From NCBI RefSeq assembly GCF_963667685.1, contig NZ_OY763931.1, positions 1,441,501 through 1,505,500 of the forward strand: DNA of 64,000 nucleotides, read 5' to 3'. The notes below the pieces were generated by a model. The model did not search any database. It was not told the DNA's origin and saw only the letters and a list, made by a program, of their open reading frames with translations. Below, in pieces: positions 26,952 through 35,610 of the stretch; within the stretch, counting starts at the first letter, position 1, and the number at the start of each line of letters is the position of its first letter. Source of the stretch: Maridesulfovibrio sp. GTDB taxonomy: Bacteria; Desulfobacterota; Desulfovibrionia; Desulfovibrionales; Desulfovibrionaceae. A program made the position numbers and the translations under genes.

Positions 26952-27815
26952 CTATCTCTTTTTTGCCACCACAATACGGTCATGTCCTGAAAGGTCCTTA
27001 TGAACCTCTACACAATCCAAAAAATCAGCGCAAGAATCAAAAATATCATGGGCAACCTGCCCCTGAAGATATCCGATTTCCATGAAGACGGTTCCACCCT
27101 TTTTCAGAGCTTTCCCGATTCGCGGTGCACTACCCTTTATATCTTCATCGCCGTCAGGTCCGCTGACAAGCGCGGACACTGGCTCAAAATCCGCAACCTC
27201 AGGACTGATTTCAGAAAGCTCCGCTTCGCAAAGGTAAGGCGGATTAGCCAGTAGAAGATCAAATCTACTGTCCGCTAATATTGGCTCATTAAAATCAGCC
27301 AGCACAAACTGCACCCTATCCGCCACGCCGTGCAATTGAGCATTCTGCCGCGCGATAGTCAAAGCTTCAGCACTCAAATCAACAGCGATACCTTTAGCCT
27401 TTGGGAAAAGTTTCGCCACTGTCACCGCCAATATCCCCGAGCCTGTTCCAAAGTCTGCGAAAAAAAATTCATCATCCGATGTGAACACATCCTGAACTTT
27501 CTCGACAATCTCTTCTGTCTCGGGACGCGGGATCAAAACACCGGGTCCGACTTTGAATTCCAGACCATAAAATTCCTTTACGCCAAGAATGTAAGCCGCA
27601 GGTTCGCCGGATGCACGGCGTTTGACCAGCTTGTAAAATTCCGGGACAAGATCAGCGTCAACAGCTTTATCCTGCTCTGTTATCAGCGCAATGCGGGTTA
27701 ACCGAAAAACTTTTTCCGCAAACAACTGTGCAGACAAGGCTGGCGAATCGACCCCGGCCTCACGCAGTAAAGCAGTCGCTGCAGCAAGAACATCCTTCAG
27801 TTTTGAATCAGCCAA
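26952..27815 (-). CDS. prmC: Release factor glutamine methyltransferase PrmC
   Basis: PrmC methylates the glutamine of the GGQ motif of release factors, here RF1 encoded just upstream. The 287-residue protein has an N-terminal helical recognition domain and the SAM-binding motif DFGTGSGILA near residue 118. It has the catalytic NPPY in LLANPPYL. The start is TTG with GGAGA 7 nt upstream; there is no earlier in-frame ATG. A strong terminator lies between prfA and prmC (27834-27864), so prmC likely has its own promoter. Confidence 0.95.
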   Translation of the reverse strand: MADSKLKDVLAAATALLREAGVDSPALSAQLFAEKVFRLTRIALITEQDKAVDADLVPEFYKLVKRRASGEPAAYILGVKEFYGLEFKVGPGVLIPRPETEEIVEKVQDVFTSDDEFFFADFGTGSGILAVTVAKLFPKAKGIAVDLSAEALTIARQNAQLHGVADRVQFVLADFNEPILADSRFDLLLANPPYLCEAELSEISPEVADFEPVSALVSGPDGDEDIKGSAPRIGKALKKGGTVFMEIGYLQGQVAHDIFDSCADFLDCVEVHKDLSGHDRIVVAKKR

Positions 27816-27833
27816 AATCTTATCTCCGAAATC

Positions 27834-27864
27834 AAAAAAACGGGATATTGAAAAATATCCCGTT
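27834..27864 (-). terminator. Intrinsic terminator of prfA
   Basis: On the minus strand a perfect stem AAACGGGATATT / AATATCCCGTTT with a 4-nt loop is followed by TTTT. It stands between prfA and prmC even though both are on the same strand. Confidence 0.88.
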
Positions 27865-27897
27865 TCGATTGAATCTAATCAACAAACCACAACAAAA

Positions 27898-27957
27898 AAG
27901 CTTAGAATTCCCAGATACATTTTCAGGAAGACTTAAGGCTCCCGGCGGTCCGCAGAA
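27898..27957 (-). repeat. Degenerate dispersed repeat between prfA stop and its terminator
   Basis: On the minus strand the block starts with GCGGACCGCCGGGAGCCTTAAG, resembling GCCGGGGCCTTAA of the copy at 38170. It lies between stop codon and terminator, as the other copies do. Similarity is limited to the first half. Confidence 0.45.
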
Positions 27958-27959
27958 TA

Positions 27960-29033
27960 CTAACCATCCTGAGCCTGTTGTTTCAAAGCTTCGGACTGGT
28001 AATGTCCGATAAGTGCGTCGACAACTTCATTCATATCCCCTTCCATAACAGCATCAAGCTTGTAGAGGGTCAGGTTGATTCGATGATCGGTAACCCTGCC
28101 CTGAGGAAAGTTGTAGGTGCGGATACGTTCGGAACGGTCACCGGAACCAACCTGAGCTCGACGCTGCTCTGCCATTTCCTCATGCTGTTTATCCTGTTCT
28201 GCCTGCAACAGACGGGAACAGAGGACCTTCATAGCCTTGGCTTTGTTCTTGTGCTGGGACTTTTCGTCCTGGCAGATAACAACCAACCCGGTGGGAAGGT
28301 GAGTAATGCGAATTGCGGAGTCAGTTGTGTTAACGGACTGACCTCCAGGACCGGATGCACGGAAAACGTCGATACGCAGATCTTCATTGCGGACCTGCAC
28401 GTCTACTTCCTCCGCTTCAGGCATAATCGCAACAGTAGCTGCGGAAGTATGAATACGGCCCTGCGTTTCAGTGGCTGGAACGCGCTGCACACGGTGTGTA
28501 CCGGACTCGTACTTCATTTTGGAATAAATACGGCTGCCGCTGATAGCAGCAATGATTTCCTTGAATCCGCCTGTTCCGGTTGGGTTGGAGTTCATGACCT
28601 CAACCTTCCAGCCGTTTGATTCTGCAAAACGGGAGTACATACGGAAAAGATCTGCTGCGAAAAGAGCAGCCTCTTCACCACCGGTACCCGCACGGATTTC
28701 AAGAATGATGTTCTTGCCGTCCATGGGATCTTTCGGCAACAGCGACAGCTTGAGTTCTTCTTCAAGCTCAGGCAGACGCTCCTTGATTTCAGCAATTTCC
28801 ATCTCTGCCATTTCGCGGATTTCAGGATCGGAATCTTTAGCCATTTCCTTATTCTCTTCAAGGTCGGCAGAAAGCTTCTTGTATTCGCGAAAAACAGCCA
28901 CAACGTCACCAAGCTCGGAATGAGCCATGGTCACTTTCCGGTAGCGGTCCTGATTATTATAAACTTCCGGATCTGCAAGCTCCTGCTCCAGATCCATGAA
29001 AGAACGTTCAATCTCTTCCAATTTGGCAAACAT
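27960..29033 (-). CDS. prfA: Peptide chain release factor 1
   Basis: RF1 (357 aa) reads UAA and UAG. It has the N-terminal coiled domain, the codon-recognition tripeptide PAT in RVPATETQG (the RF1-type PxT), and the GGQ motif in [14 protein letters not shown]. The ATG shares one base with the TGA of the upstream DUF1385 gene (TGATG), so the two are translationally coupled. prmC, which modifies this protein, is directly downstream. Confidence 0.97.
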   Translation of the reverse strand: MFAKLEEIERSFMDLEQELADPEVYNNQDRYRKVTMAHSELGDVVAVFREYKKLSADLEENKEMAKDSDPEIREMAEMEIAEIKERLPELEEELKLSLLPKDPMDGKNIILEIRAGTGGEEAALFAADLFRMYSRFAESNGWKVEVMNSNPTGTGGFKEIIAAISGSRIYSKMKYESGTHRVQRVPATETQGRIHTSAATVAIMPEAEEVDVQVRNEDLRIDVFRASGPGGQSVNTTDSAIRITHLPTGLVVICQDEKSQHKNKAKAMKVLCSRLLQAEQDKQHEEMAEQRRAQVGSGDRSERIRTYNFPQGRVTDHRINLTLYKLDAVMEGDMNEVVDALIGHYQSEALKQQAQDG

Positions 29034-29980
29034 CAGCTGTTTCCTCCATCAGAATCGGCAGCAACCGCGGAATTGAGCGCCGCCAAAGCAACTTCGATCT
29101 GTTCTTCGTCCGGCTCGCGGGTAGTCAACAGCTGCATCCCCATTCCAGGCAGACAGGCTGCTTTGCATAGGGCCTTATCCTCATGTTTTGCCGAAGCCTT
29201 GATCATTTCATAGGCTACCGCACTTACAGGGATCATCAGCAGCAGTTTGATACCGACTATATATAAATGTTTAAGCACAAACCCTTGCGGTGCCCAAATG
29301 GCAACTACTATGGGGACCAGCACAGTGAAAAGCAGGATACTCACCACAAGCACGAACAGCAGAAAGGCTGTTCCGCAGCGTGGGTGGAGCCTGCTGAATT
29401 TTTTTATCTCGCAGACATCGAGGTTCCCCCCGGCTTCATAGGCCCAAATGGCTTTATGCTCTGCCCCGTGATATTCGAACACGCGTTTAATGTCCGGCAC
29501 AAGGGAAATGGAAACAATATAACCGACAAACATGAGCATCTTGAAGAATCCGTCCCATACATGAAAACTCATGGAATCTACGCCGCCTGAAATTCCCCAC
29601 CACTTCATTGCCACAGAAAAAAAGTGGGGAAGCACAACGAAAAGTCCCAGAGCAGCTCCCAGTGCGATGACCATGGTCAGCACAAGATGAAAAGTGGTTA
29701 ATTCACCGTCTTCCTCTTCATCAAGAGCCTGGGTGGCGGAATAGTTAAGGGCTTTAACACCGTTTACCATGGTCTCCATAAAAATAGGAAAACCGCGCAG
29801 AAAAGGCTTTTTCATAAACGCGGGTGTTAGGGAAAACCAGGGTCTGATTTCTACATTGATTTCTCCGTCAGGGCGACGGACAGCAATGGCGAGATTGTCC
29901 TTTGCGCGCATCATAACGCCTTCGATAACAGCCTGTCCGCCAACTGTTTTAGCTGCGGACATCAGAAGAGATGATTTCAA
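29033..29980 (-). CDS. DUF1385 family membrane protein (YqhQ-like)
   Basis: This 315-residue multi-pass membrane protein is of the DUF1385 family. It has an N-terminal [19 protein letters not shown] motif, five or so hydrophobic helices, [14 protein letters not shown] in the middle and [10 protein letters not shown]. Conserved His and Glu in GAEHK suggest a metal-binding enzyme, but no activity is established. The start is probably TTG at 29980 with GAGG upstream; an ATG at 29962 lacks a ribosome site. The rpmE-DUF1385-prfA-prmC order is recurrent in related bacteria. Confidence 0.85.
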   Translation of the reverse strand: MKSSLLMSAAKTVGGQAVIEGVMMRAKDNLAIAVRRPDGEINVEIRPWFSLTPAFMKKPFLRGFPIFMETMVNGVKALNYSATQALDEEEDGELTTFHLVLTMVIALGAALGLFVVLPHFFSVAMKWWGISGGVDSMSFHVWDGFFKMLMFVGYIVSISLVPDIKRVFEYHGAEHKAIWAYEAGGNLDVCEIKKFSRLHPRCGTAFLLFVLVVSILLFTVLVPIVVAIWAPQGFVLKHLYIVGIKLLLMIPVSAVAYEMIKASAKHEDKALCKAACLPGMGMQLLTTREPDEEQIEVALAALNSAVAADSDGGNS

Positions 29981-30150
29981 ATCCGTTTCCTCACTGAAAA
30001 AGCCTTCCGGCCAGTAAAATAGTAATGCTTCTCAGTAAATTAATCATTAACAGCCGTCAAGCAAGACTGAAATTGAATATCATTACAAATATTACAGCGG
30101 GGAGGGATTTGAAATGTCCCACCCGGCTACGATGCAGGACTTTGAAATAT

Positions 30151-30196
30151 TAAAAAAGGACATGCCTCTGCCGTTGAATACGGCAGAGGCATGTCC
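30151..30196 (-). terminator. Intrinsic terminator of rpmE
   Basis: A perfect 16-bp inverted repeat (GGACATGCCTCTGCCG / its complement) with a 7-nt loop is followed on the minus strand by TTTTTTA. Confidence 0.92.
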
Positions 30197-30222
30197 ACGC
30201 GGCAAAACCGCAGAAATATGAG

Positions 30223-30453
30223 CTAATTGCCCTTAACTTTGCTTGCTGCGTCGAAGTTAGCAAACTTCTTCTTGAAGCGATCGATACGACCTGCGGTATC
30301 AACGAAGCGCTGCTTACCGGTGTAGAAAGGATGGCAGTTGGAACAAATTTCAGTGCTTACCTCTTCACCAATAGTAGAATAAAGCTCAGACTCATAACCG
30401 CAGTGACAGCGGACAGTTGCCTTAAAAAGCTTAGGATGGATATCTTTTTTCAT
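30223..30453 (-). CDS. rpmE: 50S ribosomal protein L31
   Basis: A 76-residue L31 of the zinc-binding (C+) type. Ligand cysteines are Cys16, Cys18, Cys37 and Cys40. It begins MKKDIHPKL and has [18 protein letters not shown], characteristic of bL31. The C-terminal tail (DAASKVKGN) is slightly longer than usual. It precedes the DUF1385-prfA pair but has its own terminator. Confidence 0.96.
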   Translation of the reverse strand: MKKDIHPKLFKATVRCHCGYESELYSTIGEEVSTEICSNCHPFYTGKQRFVDTAGRIDRFKKKFANFDAASKVKGN

Positions 30454-30556
30454 GACTTTCTCCTGTCTTTGTTAACCGTGAAAACAAGGCCAAGTACACC
30501 CGCATATGAGAATATGCAAGCATTATCTGCCCAGTTCCGCAATTTTTGGTGCAATA

Positions 30557-30585
30557 AGTTAACAGGCTCACTTGACATCCGTCAA
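30557..30585 (-). promoter_or_regulatory. Candidate sigma-70 promoter of rpmE
   Basis: On the minus strand TTGACG (30585-30580), a 17-bp spacer and TTAACT (30562-30557). The -35 box lies within a small inverted repeat (CTTGAC-ATC-CGTCAAG-like). It would give a leader of about 100 nt before rpmE. Confidence 0.5.
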
Positions 30586-30711
30586 GCGACCGGGTTGAGC
30601 AGGCAACCAGATGCCTACTGAAGATTCAGCTATCACGGTGGGATGATTGACTATTCCCATTTATTATTAATAACCGGACCGTCAACAGTCACCTATCTGC
30701 CATTTCCGAAC

Positions 30712-30742
30712 AAAAAAGGCGGGGCCGCGAGGACCCCGCCCA
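30712..30742 (-). terminator. Intrinsic terminator of dsrC
   Basis: On the minus strand GGCGGGGTCC / GGCCCCGCC with a short loop, followed by TTTTTT. Confidence 0.88.
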
Positions 30743-30765
30743 AATATTCTGAAAGCTGTCTGGAA

Positions 30766-31083
30766 CTAAACGCAGCCAGTAGGCTTGGGCAGACCAGCCA
30801 TCTTACAAGCTCCCTTACCGGGACCGGAGGGGAACAGTTCGTAGATGTGCTTCAGTTTGAAACCAGTTACTTTAGAAAGGATACGCACCATGGGAGCAAT
30901 ACCGTTCTTCTTGTAGTAGTCCTGCAGGAAGTCGATAACTTTCTGGTGTTCTTCGTTGAGTTCTTTGATGCCTTCGGATTCTTTGCAGTAATCAACCCAC
31001 TCAGGGCACCAGTCTTCAAACTTCAGGAGAAAACCGTCTTCATCAACGTCAAAGCTCTTGCCCTCGAATTCTACGATAGCCAT
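30766..31083 (-). CDS. dsrC: DsrC family sulfur-carrier protein (sulfite reductase partner)
   Basis: DsrC (105 aa) carries sulfur as a trisulfide between its two C-terminal cysteines and is the co-substrate of dissimilatory sulfite reductase. Both are present: Cys93 in GACKMAG and Cys104 as the penultimate residue. The fold-defining segments DWCPEWVDYC and VTGFKLKHIYELFP are also there. It is not next to dsrAB in this window. It has a strong promoter and terminator of its own and an AGGAG ribosome site, all consistent with very high expression. The TPR-YcaO gene lies directly upstream on the same strand. Confidence 0.96.
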   Translation of the reverse strand: MAIVEFEGKSFDVDEDGFLLKFEDWCPEWVDYCKESEGIKELNEEHQKVIDFLQDYYKKNGIAPMVRILSKVTGFKLKHIYELFPSGPGKGACKMAGLPKPTGCV

Positions 31084-31151
31084 AATAATACTCCTAGGAA
31101 TATTTACATTTATTAATGAGGTTCAGTTAGAATCGAACCTGCCTTATCCAA

Positions 31152-31170
31152 AAACAGCGATCCGCTGTTT
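31152..31170 (-). promoter_or_regulatory. Hairpin in the dsrC leader
   Basis: A perfect 8-bp stem (AAACAGCG / CGCTGTTT, 3-nt loop) lies about 45 nt downstream of the predicted dsrC start and about 70 nt before the ATG. It is followed by only a few T on the minus strand. It may stabilise the leader, attenuate dsrC, or end transcripts from the upstream YcaO operon. Confidence 0.5.
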
Positions 31171-31218
31171 CACAACTATTTTTAAGCTCAAAACCTTATG
31201 CGTTTTTTGCTTACTGTG

Positions 31219-31247
31219 AGATAAGCTCTTATCAGCGTTCTTGTCAA
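31219..31247 (-). promoter_or_regulatory. Sigma-70 promoter of dsrC
   Basis: On the minus strand TTGACA (31247-31242), a 17-bp spacer and TTATCT (31224-31219). A near-consensus promoter placing the start about 130 nt before the dsrC ATG. Confidence 0.72.
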
Positions 31248-31265
31248 TCAAGTTCTTAAAAGAAC
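31220..31265. promoter_or_regulatory. Two inverted repeats over the dsrC promoter (possible operators)
   Basis: GATAAG-CT-CTTATC (31220-31233) covers the -10 box and part of the spacer. GTTCTT-AA-AAGAAC (31252-31265) lies immediately upstream of the -35 box. The size and placement suit dimeric regulators, but no regulator is identified. Confidence 0.45.
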
Positions 31266-31281
31266 GACTCAAAATAGACAC

Positions 31282-33009
31282 TTATTTGTCAAGTAATTCC
31301 TGTAAGTGAGGCTGAGCATACTCAAGAGAAGGATCAAGCTCAAGAGCAGTGGTCAAATACTCTATTGCCTCATCATCTTCCCCCATAAACTTATGACACA
31401 ATCCGAGATTGGCAAGATCAGAAGCTGAACCGCTATCAAGCGCAAGGGCAGCCCTGAAATCCACGGCAGCCAGTGCATAATCCTTTGCCTTGAATTTAGC
31501 TACACCGCGAAGGTTGAAATACTCTTTCGCCTCGTCGTCAAGTTCAATCGCCCGGTCCAGAAAAGGAATGGTTTCCGGCCAGCGTTCTTCAAGCGACAAT
31601 GCATAGGCGGTATAGAAAGCGGAAAGGGCCTTCTCTTCATCAGCCGGCTGCATATCAACCGCAATGCTGAACATATCAACAGCACGGGAAGTGTCGCCGC
31701 CACGCAAAGCGAGCATGCCTTCAAAGAAAGGAATGAAGTACGGACCATCATAAATATCAGAGATTACATCCAGACCGTCTCCGGCAATATCAAGAGCTAC
31801 TTTCTCGGAGAGAATGCGGCCGACAAAAAGGCCTAAGCTGGCGTGCGGAGTGCGCTCGCGGAACTGAAAACCCGGAACAAAGTTGTAATTCGCGGAAACT
31901 CCCAATTCAGGATGAGTGGTATCCACGGTGTAGAGCGTGTAGCCCTTTTCTTCCAGCTGAGCCGCAAATGTCTTCAACTCGTTATAAATATCATCACTTT
32001 CAACAGACGGCAGGGAATTCATTTTCACGCACTGCCCTGCTCCCAGCCAGCCTGTCTGCTCAATCTCGGTGAATTTGGGCAGTCCTGACGCTTCATAAAC
32101 ACGTCCGGTTTCAAAGTCGCCAGCCAGCTGAGCGACTTCGGTAAAAGCGCGTATTGCAGCCTTGCTCGGTGAGGCAGATGTGCCGGCAGTGAAAACTATT
32201 TCACTCATACCCGGAAATGTGGATGGGTCCCAAGCGGTGACCGCCACAGTAGGCAGAGGCATCCCAAAGGAAAAGTCATTGATAATATATTTGATGTCGT
32301 TGTCATCAAAACATTTACAGAGATTCGCAAGCACTTCATCTTCGCAGGAAGCGGGATCAATAACCGGAACTTCGGGACGCTCGCGGTCGATTACCGCGCA
32401 GACATGCCTTTCTACCAGCTCGCTCGCTCCCTGAAGGATTGACTCTTCGGGAGAGTTGCCGGCTGAAGAGCCGTTGAACTCGTTGAGAATCTTAAACCAG
32501 TCCAGCGGCACATATTCTTCTTCCCCGGTATGAACGTTCAGTGCGGGATAGAAATGCCAGCGGACCAGATCGAGAATAACCCGTGCTTTGCCGGGCTCCA
32601 TTTCTTCGCCCACAGACTGTAGGATTTTTTCAATGGAAATAACTTTCCCAGGCCAGAGTTCTTCTGCTTCGCTGTACGTTGCAAGTGTAAAATTTTCGGG
32701 CTTGGACCAGAAACTGAAAAAGCTGAACCTCTCGACCAGTTCCATGAGAGCTGATGCCTCGGCCTGAGATACGGATGCCCCCTTACCCATCTGTTTGCGG
32801 GTGGGCATAACTTCACGTGCACTGTCACCGCATTCACTGATGAAAACAGGAATGCCGAGACGTCCGGTATCCACTTTGCGAGTGCACTTAAGCACACCTT
32901 TGCATTTTTCATCCAGCAGTGCTTTCACACGGCTAACGGTTTCCTCTGGGCTGACCGCTTTATCCTGATCCTTGGTGTAAACTTTGGGGCAAGATTTAAG
33001 TTCAAGCAT
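31282..33009 (-). CDS. YcaO-domain protein with C-terminal TPR repeats
   Basis: A 575-residue protein. Residues ~1-395 form a YcaO domain, an ATP-dependent cyclodehydratase/thioamidation-type fold. It has YcaO ATP-binding acidic motifs in ASALMELVERF (~90), GASELVERHV and AFTEVAQLAGDF. Residues ~410-575 are tetratricopeptide repeats (for example ALDSGSASDLANLGLCH and ALELDPSLEYAQPH). The C-terminal Pro-rich motif of peptide-modifying YcaO enzymes is replaced by the TPR domain. Its ATG shares one base with the stop of the upstream methyltransferase (TAATG), so the two are coupled. dsrC is next downstream. The substrate is unknown. Confidence 0.85.
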   Translation of the reverse strand: MLELKSCPKVYTKDQDKAVSPEETVSRVKALLDEKCKGVLKCTRKVDTGRLGIPVFISECGDSAREVMPTRKQMGKGASVSQAEASALMELVERFSFFSFWSKPENFTLATYSEAEELWPGKVISIEKILQSVGEEMEPGKARVILDLVRWHFYPALNVHTGEEEYVPLDWFKILNEFNGSSAGNSPEESILQGASELVERHVCAVIDRERPEVPVIDPASCEDEVLANLCKCFDDNDIKYIINDFSFGMPLPTVAVTAWDPSTFPGMSEIVFTAGTSASPSKAAIRAFTEVAQLAGDFETGRVYEASGLPKFTEIEQTGWLGAGQCVKMNSLPSVESDDIYNELKTFAAQLEEKGYTLYTVDTTHPELGVSANYNFVPGFQFRERTPHASLGLFVGRILSEKVALDIAGDGLDVISDIYDGPYFIPFFEGMLALRGGDTSRAVDMFSIAVDMQPADEEKALSAFYTAYALSLEERWPETIPFLDRAIELDDEAKEYFNLRGVAKFKAKDYALAAVDFRAALALDSGSASDLANLGLCHKFMGEDDEAIEYLTTALELDPSLEYAQPHLQELLDK

Positions 33010-33728
33010 TATTTAACCCCCATGCGGACCAGAGACACGATGGATTTAGCTTCACCTGAATTCCCGCCAACAGGTACTTCCTGACGCATAAGACGATAGC
33101 TGTCTTTGGTCTGTTCAAAAAATTTCTTACCGCCGCGCTTCTTGTCCATAGCCAGAAGCACTTCCGAATCCTTGCCGTCCGCCAGATGTTTAGCGATAAA
33201 TCCGGGTAGAGACTCGGCAACATCGTCACGGTGCAGAATTTCACAGCCGATAATGTAGTTGTACTTTTCTTCGAAGTCAGTTTCTGAAAAATCTACCTTG
33301 TTCATGCGTATTTTCTCATCAAGCCCGTTGCGGAAGGCATTCAGCCGGGAAAACAGCAACGCGTCGTCATCAGTATCGGCGATCACAACTTCGTAACCGC
33401 GCCTTGCAGCGACCATTCCGCAGAGTCCGCCGTCAGTACCAACTTCCAAAAATTTGGCACCTTCGCTTGCCTTGAACTTCAAAGCATAAAAACCGAGGAC
33501 AAGGGAAGAAGGCCATATTTTTGCCCACAAAGGCAGGTCAATCTTCTTACCGCCTCTGGCTTTATTAACTAATTTATCAAGATAAGCAGGCATGTCGGCA
33601 ATCTGGGCCAGTTCAAAAATCTGATCGCCAACTTTTACTTCTTCAAACCTGATTGCACCGAATTTGTTCCGGGCAGCCGCTAGCAACTCATCAAAAGTCA
33701 CATCGGTTTTCAACGCAATATTTTTCAA
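33009..33728 (-). CDS. SAM-dependent methyltransferase coupled to the YcaO-TPR gene
   Basis: A 239-residue class I methyltransferase. Motif I is FLEVGTDGGLCG (~residue 88), a variant of the usual E/DxGxGxG, with VVIADTDDDALLF as motif II. LPLWAKIWPSSLVLG upstream resembles the METTL/Methyltransf_16 group, which often modify protein lysine or other side chains. The start is TTG with a perfect AGGAGG 5 nt upstream. It is the first gene of the pair with YcaO-TPR, suggesting both act on one substrate. Confidence 0.8.
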   Translation of the reverse strand: MKNIALKTDVTFDELLAAARNKFGAIRFEEVKVGDQIFELAQIADMPAYLDKLVNKARGGKKIDLPLWAKIWPSSLVLGFYALKFKASEGAKFLEVGTDGGLCGMVAARRGYEVVIADTDDDALLFSRLNAFRNGLDEKIRMNKVDFSETDFEEKYNYIIGCEILHRDDVAESLPGFIAKHLADGKDSEVLLAMDKKRGGKKFFEQTKDSYRLMRQEVPVGGNSGEAKSIVSLVRMGVK

Positions 33729-33898
33729 GGAGACCTCCTGAAGGACTATTTGAAATTCAATTCATCCTGCCTGGCAGGTGAAGATTCATTTTATGTAATA
33801 AAATTTCCGCGAAGAAAGATGAGTAATCATTAACCAGCAACGGGTCAACAGCTGGCCATTAACCTTTCGTATAGATTATGAGGCTAAGAGCGAACTTC

Positions 33899-34978
33899 TT
33901 ACAATGGATGAACAGGGGGACTTAAAAAACTCCCAACCTTATCCCAGCGCTCCTGATAGGTCCGGGCCATCTCGTTATAATGCTGGATCAATTGAGGAGA
34001 CATGGCTGTCTGTGATTCACCGCAGATAAACATGCTGGCAAGAGACAGTTTCCTGCGGATCAAATCCCCGCTGGCCAGTCTCTTCTGTACAGATTCCGAC
34101 AACTCGCCGACAAGATCCAGAACTTCCTGTGCCCGAGCCAAAGCACTATGTTTCTCATTGACCAGAAGTTCGCCTTCGTGCGCTATTTCTAAAAGCTTTT
34201 TTTCATTACCCAACATTTCAAGAGCAATTTCAGCTGCATGCTGCGCATTACCCCGCTCATATGTAGGCAGAATGTTCTCGCCGGGTGTAAATAAATCACA
34301 CAACCCGTTATCACAGTCTTCTGTTAATACAGCGGCACCGCATGCAGCGGCTTCGAAAGTGCGAAAGTTCAATTCCCCGGCGGCAGACTGGTTTAAAATT
34401 ATCTTTGAACGGGCAAAAAGCGGCTGGTAAGCTCCCTGCTTCACTAGAATGGGGCAAAATCTGGCAAATTTATCCAAAAACTGCTTACGCGGAAGATTCT
34501 GTTTATTTCCCACAGTCCCGACAAAACAAACCGGGATATCACGAACCGTAGAATCATTAAATGCCCGTCTTTTATTATAAAAGAGCGGGAACCACTTATT
34601 CAACTTTAGATAATCTGATTCATGAAAAAAAGGCACCGCATTTTTCTGAGCAACCAAAGAACAGTCAAATCCATACGAATAAGGCACATGCCACGGGTTG
34701 CAGTAAGTATCGATAAAGAAACCCACCGTTGGACATTCCAAGGCTTCCAAACCCCAAGCCCTCGGGATATTCCCTACGTCATGCCAGAACACGAAATCAG
34801 GTTGGAATGAATATTTCTCAAACAAATAAATCAGATCTCGGTAAAACAACGGACGATTGATTTGAAGAAAGTTTTCACGTTCATCCGGGACGCTATCCCA
34901 GCGGATATAAAAAACTTCATGACCAAGTTCCCGAAATGCAGATGCCAAAAAATCGGATTCCAGCGCTAAAATTTTCAT
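33899..34978 (-). CDS. CgeB-like glycosyltransferase family protein
   Basis: A 359-residue protein resembling the spore-maturation CgeB / group 1 glycosyltransferase family. The first half has KILALESDF at the start and PTVGFFIDTYCNPWH. The second half has a GT4/CgeB-like C-terminal domain with ELNFRTFEAAACGAAVLTED and TPGENI. Sugar donor and acceptor are unknown. The ATG at 34978 (AGGGT upstream) is chosen because the longer frame from 35044 would extend into the tRNA terminator. The tRNA array and its terminator lie upstream. Confidence 0.75.
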   Translation of the reverse strand: MKILALESDFLASAFRELGHEVFYIRWDSVPDERENFLQINRPLFYRDLIYLFEKYSFQPDFVFWHDVGNIPRAWGLEALECPTVGFFIDTYCNPWHVPYSYGFDCSLVAQKNAVPFFHESDYLKLNKWFPLFYNKRRAFNDSTVRDIPVCFVGTVGNKQNLPRKQFLDKFARFCPILVKQGAYQPLFARSKIILNQSAAGELNFRTFEAAACGAAVLTEDCDNGLCDLFTPGENILPTYERGNAQHAAEIALEMLGNEKKLLEIAHEGELLVNEKHSALARAQEVLDLVGELSESVQKRLASGDLIRRKLSLASMFICGESQTAMSPQLIQHYNEMARTYQERWDKVGSFLSPPVHPL

Positions 34979-35029
34979 ATTATTACCCTGCACATTGCGG
35001 CGCATATCCGCCGCAGCTTTACCGAACGC

Positions 35030-35056
35030 AAAAAAGCCGGTCAATAATGACCGGCT
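35030..35056 (-). terminator. Intrinsic terminator of the tRNA array
   Basis: On the minus strand a perfect 9-bp stem (GCCGGTCAT / ATGACCGGC-type) with a tiny loop followed by TTTTTT, immediately after tRNA-Gly(CCC). Confidence 0.88.
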
Positions 35057-35061
35057 GAAAA

Positions 35062-35136
35062 TGGAGCGGGAAACGGGATTTGAACCCGCGACCTCAACCT
35101 TGGGAAGGTTGCACTCTACCGCTGAGTTATTCCCGC
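35062..35136 (-). tRNA. tRNA-Gly (CCC)
   Basis: A cloverleaf with anticodon loop TTCCCAA (anticodon CCC), T-loop TTCAAAT and encoded CCA. It differs from the five GCC genes at the anticodon and several stem positions. It is the last gene of the array. Confidence 0.93.
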
Positions 35137-35199
35137 GGAACTATCTGAAAGATCTATAAAAGAAACGGGCCACCCTGTAAAGGACGACCCGTAAAAAAC
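35137..35199 (-). other. Terminator-like hairpin spacer in the tRNA array (b to a)
   Basis: On the minus strand ACGGGTCGTCC-TTTACA-GGGTGGCCCGT, an 11-bp stem with three wobble pairs, followed by TTTCTTTT. It separates tRNA-Gly(GCC) from tRNA-Gly(CCC). Confidence 0.6.
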
Positions 35200-35274
35200 T
35201 GGAGCGGGAAACGAGATTTGAACTCGCGACTCCAACCTTGGCAAGGTTGTACTCTACCACTGAGTTATTCCCGC
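35200..35274 (-). tRNA. tRNA-Gly (GCC), copy 5
   Basis: A cloverleaf with anticodon loop TTGCCAA and encoded CCA; identical to the other four GCC copies. It is 4 bp after tRNA-Cys. Confidence 0.95.
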
Positions 35275-35278
35275 AATT

Positions 35279-35353
<75 letters not shown>

Positions 35354-35400
35354 TTATGAAAAAGAATGGACCGACCTTTCTTAGGACGGCCCGAAAATTC
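35354..35400 (-). other. Terminator-like hairpin spacer in the tRNA array (d to c)
   Basis: On the minus strand GGGCCGTCC-TAAGAAA-GGTCGGTCC (9-bp stem with one mismatch and one wobble) followed by ATTCTTTTTC. Confidence 0.6.
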
Positions 35401-35475
35401 TGGAGCGGGAAACGAGATTTGAACTCGCGACTCCAACCTTGGCAAGGTTGTACTCTACCACTGAGTTATTCCCGC
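35401..35475 (-). tRNA. tRNA-Gly (GCC), copy 4
   Basis: A cloverleaf with anticodon GCC and encoded CCA; identical to the other GCC copies. Preceded and followed by hairpin spacers. Confidence 0.95.
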
Positions 35476-35535
35476 TGAAGCGTAGCTGGCTACGGAAAAA
35501 CATTGAACCAATCTTTTAGGACGGTTCGGAAATTT
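35476..35535 (-). other. Hairpin spacer in the tRNA array (e to d)
   Basis: On the minus strand GAACCG...TGGTTC forms a short stem followed by AATGTTTTT. A second perfect hairpin CGTAGC-CA-GCTACG lies at 35481-35494. Confidence 0.5.
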
Positions 35536-35610
35536 TGGAGCGGGAAACGAGATTTGAACTCGCGACTCCAACCTTGGCAAGGTTGTACTCTACCACTGAG
35601 TTATTCCCGC
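35536..35610 (-). tRNA. tRNA-Gly (GCC), copy 3
   Basis: A cloverleaf with anticodon GCC and encoded CCA; identical to the other GCC copies. Confidence 0.95.

Larger units (their letters stand above)
30454..30765. other. Intergenic region between rpmE and dsrC (312 bp)
   Basis: It holds the rpmE promoter candidate and the dsrC terminator. The remaining sequence shows no open reading frame with a ribosome site and no RNA gene that I recognise. Confidence 0.6.

Noticed and set aside
30643-31116. Plus-strand frame covering dsrC
   Set aside because: dsrC is complete with both functional cysteines and its own signals; the opposing frame has none.
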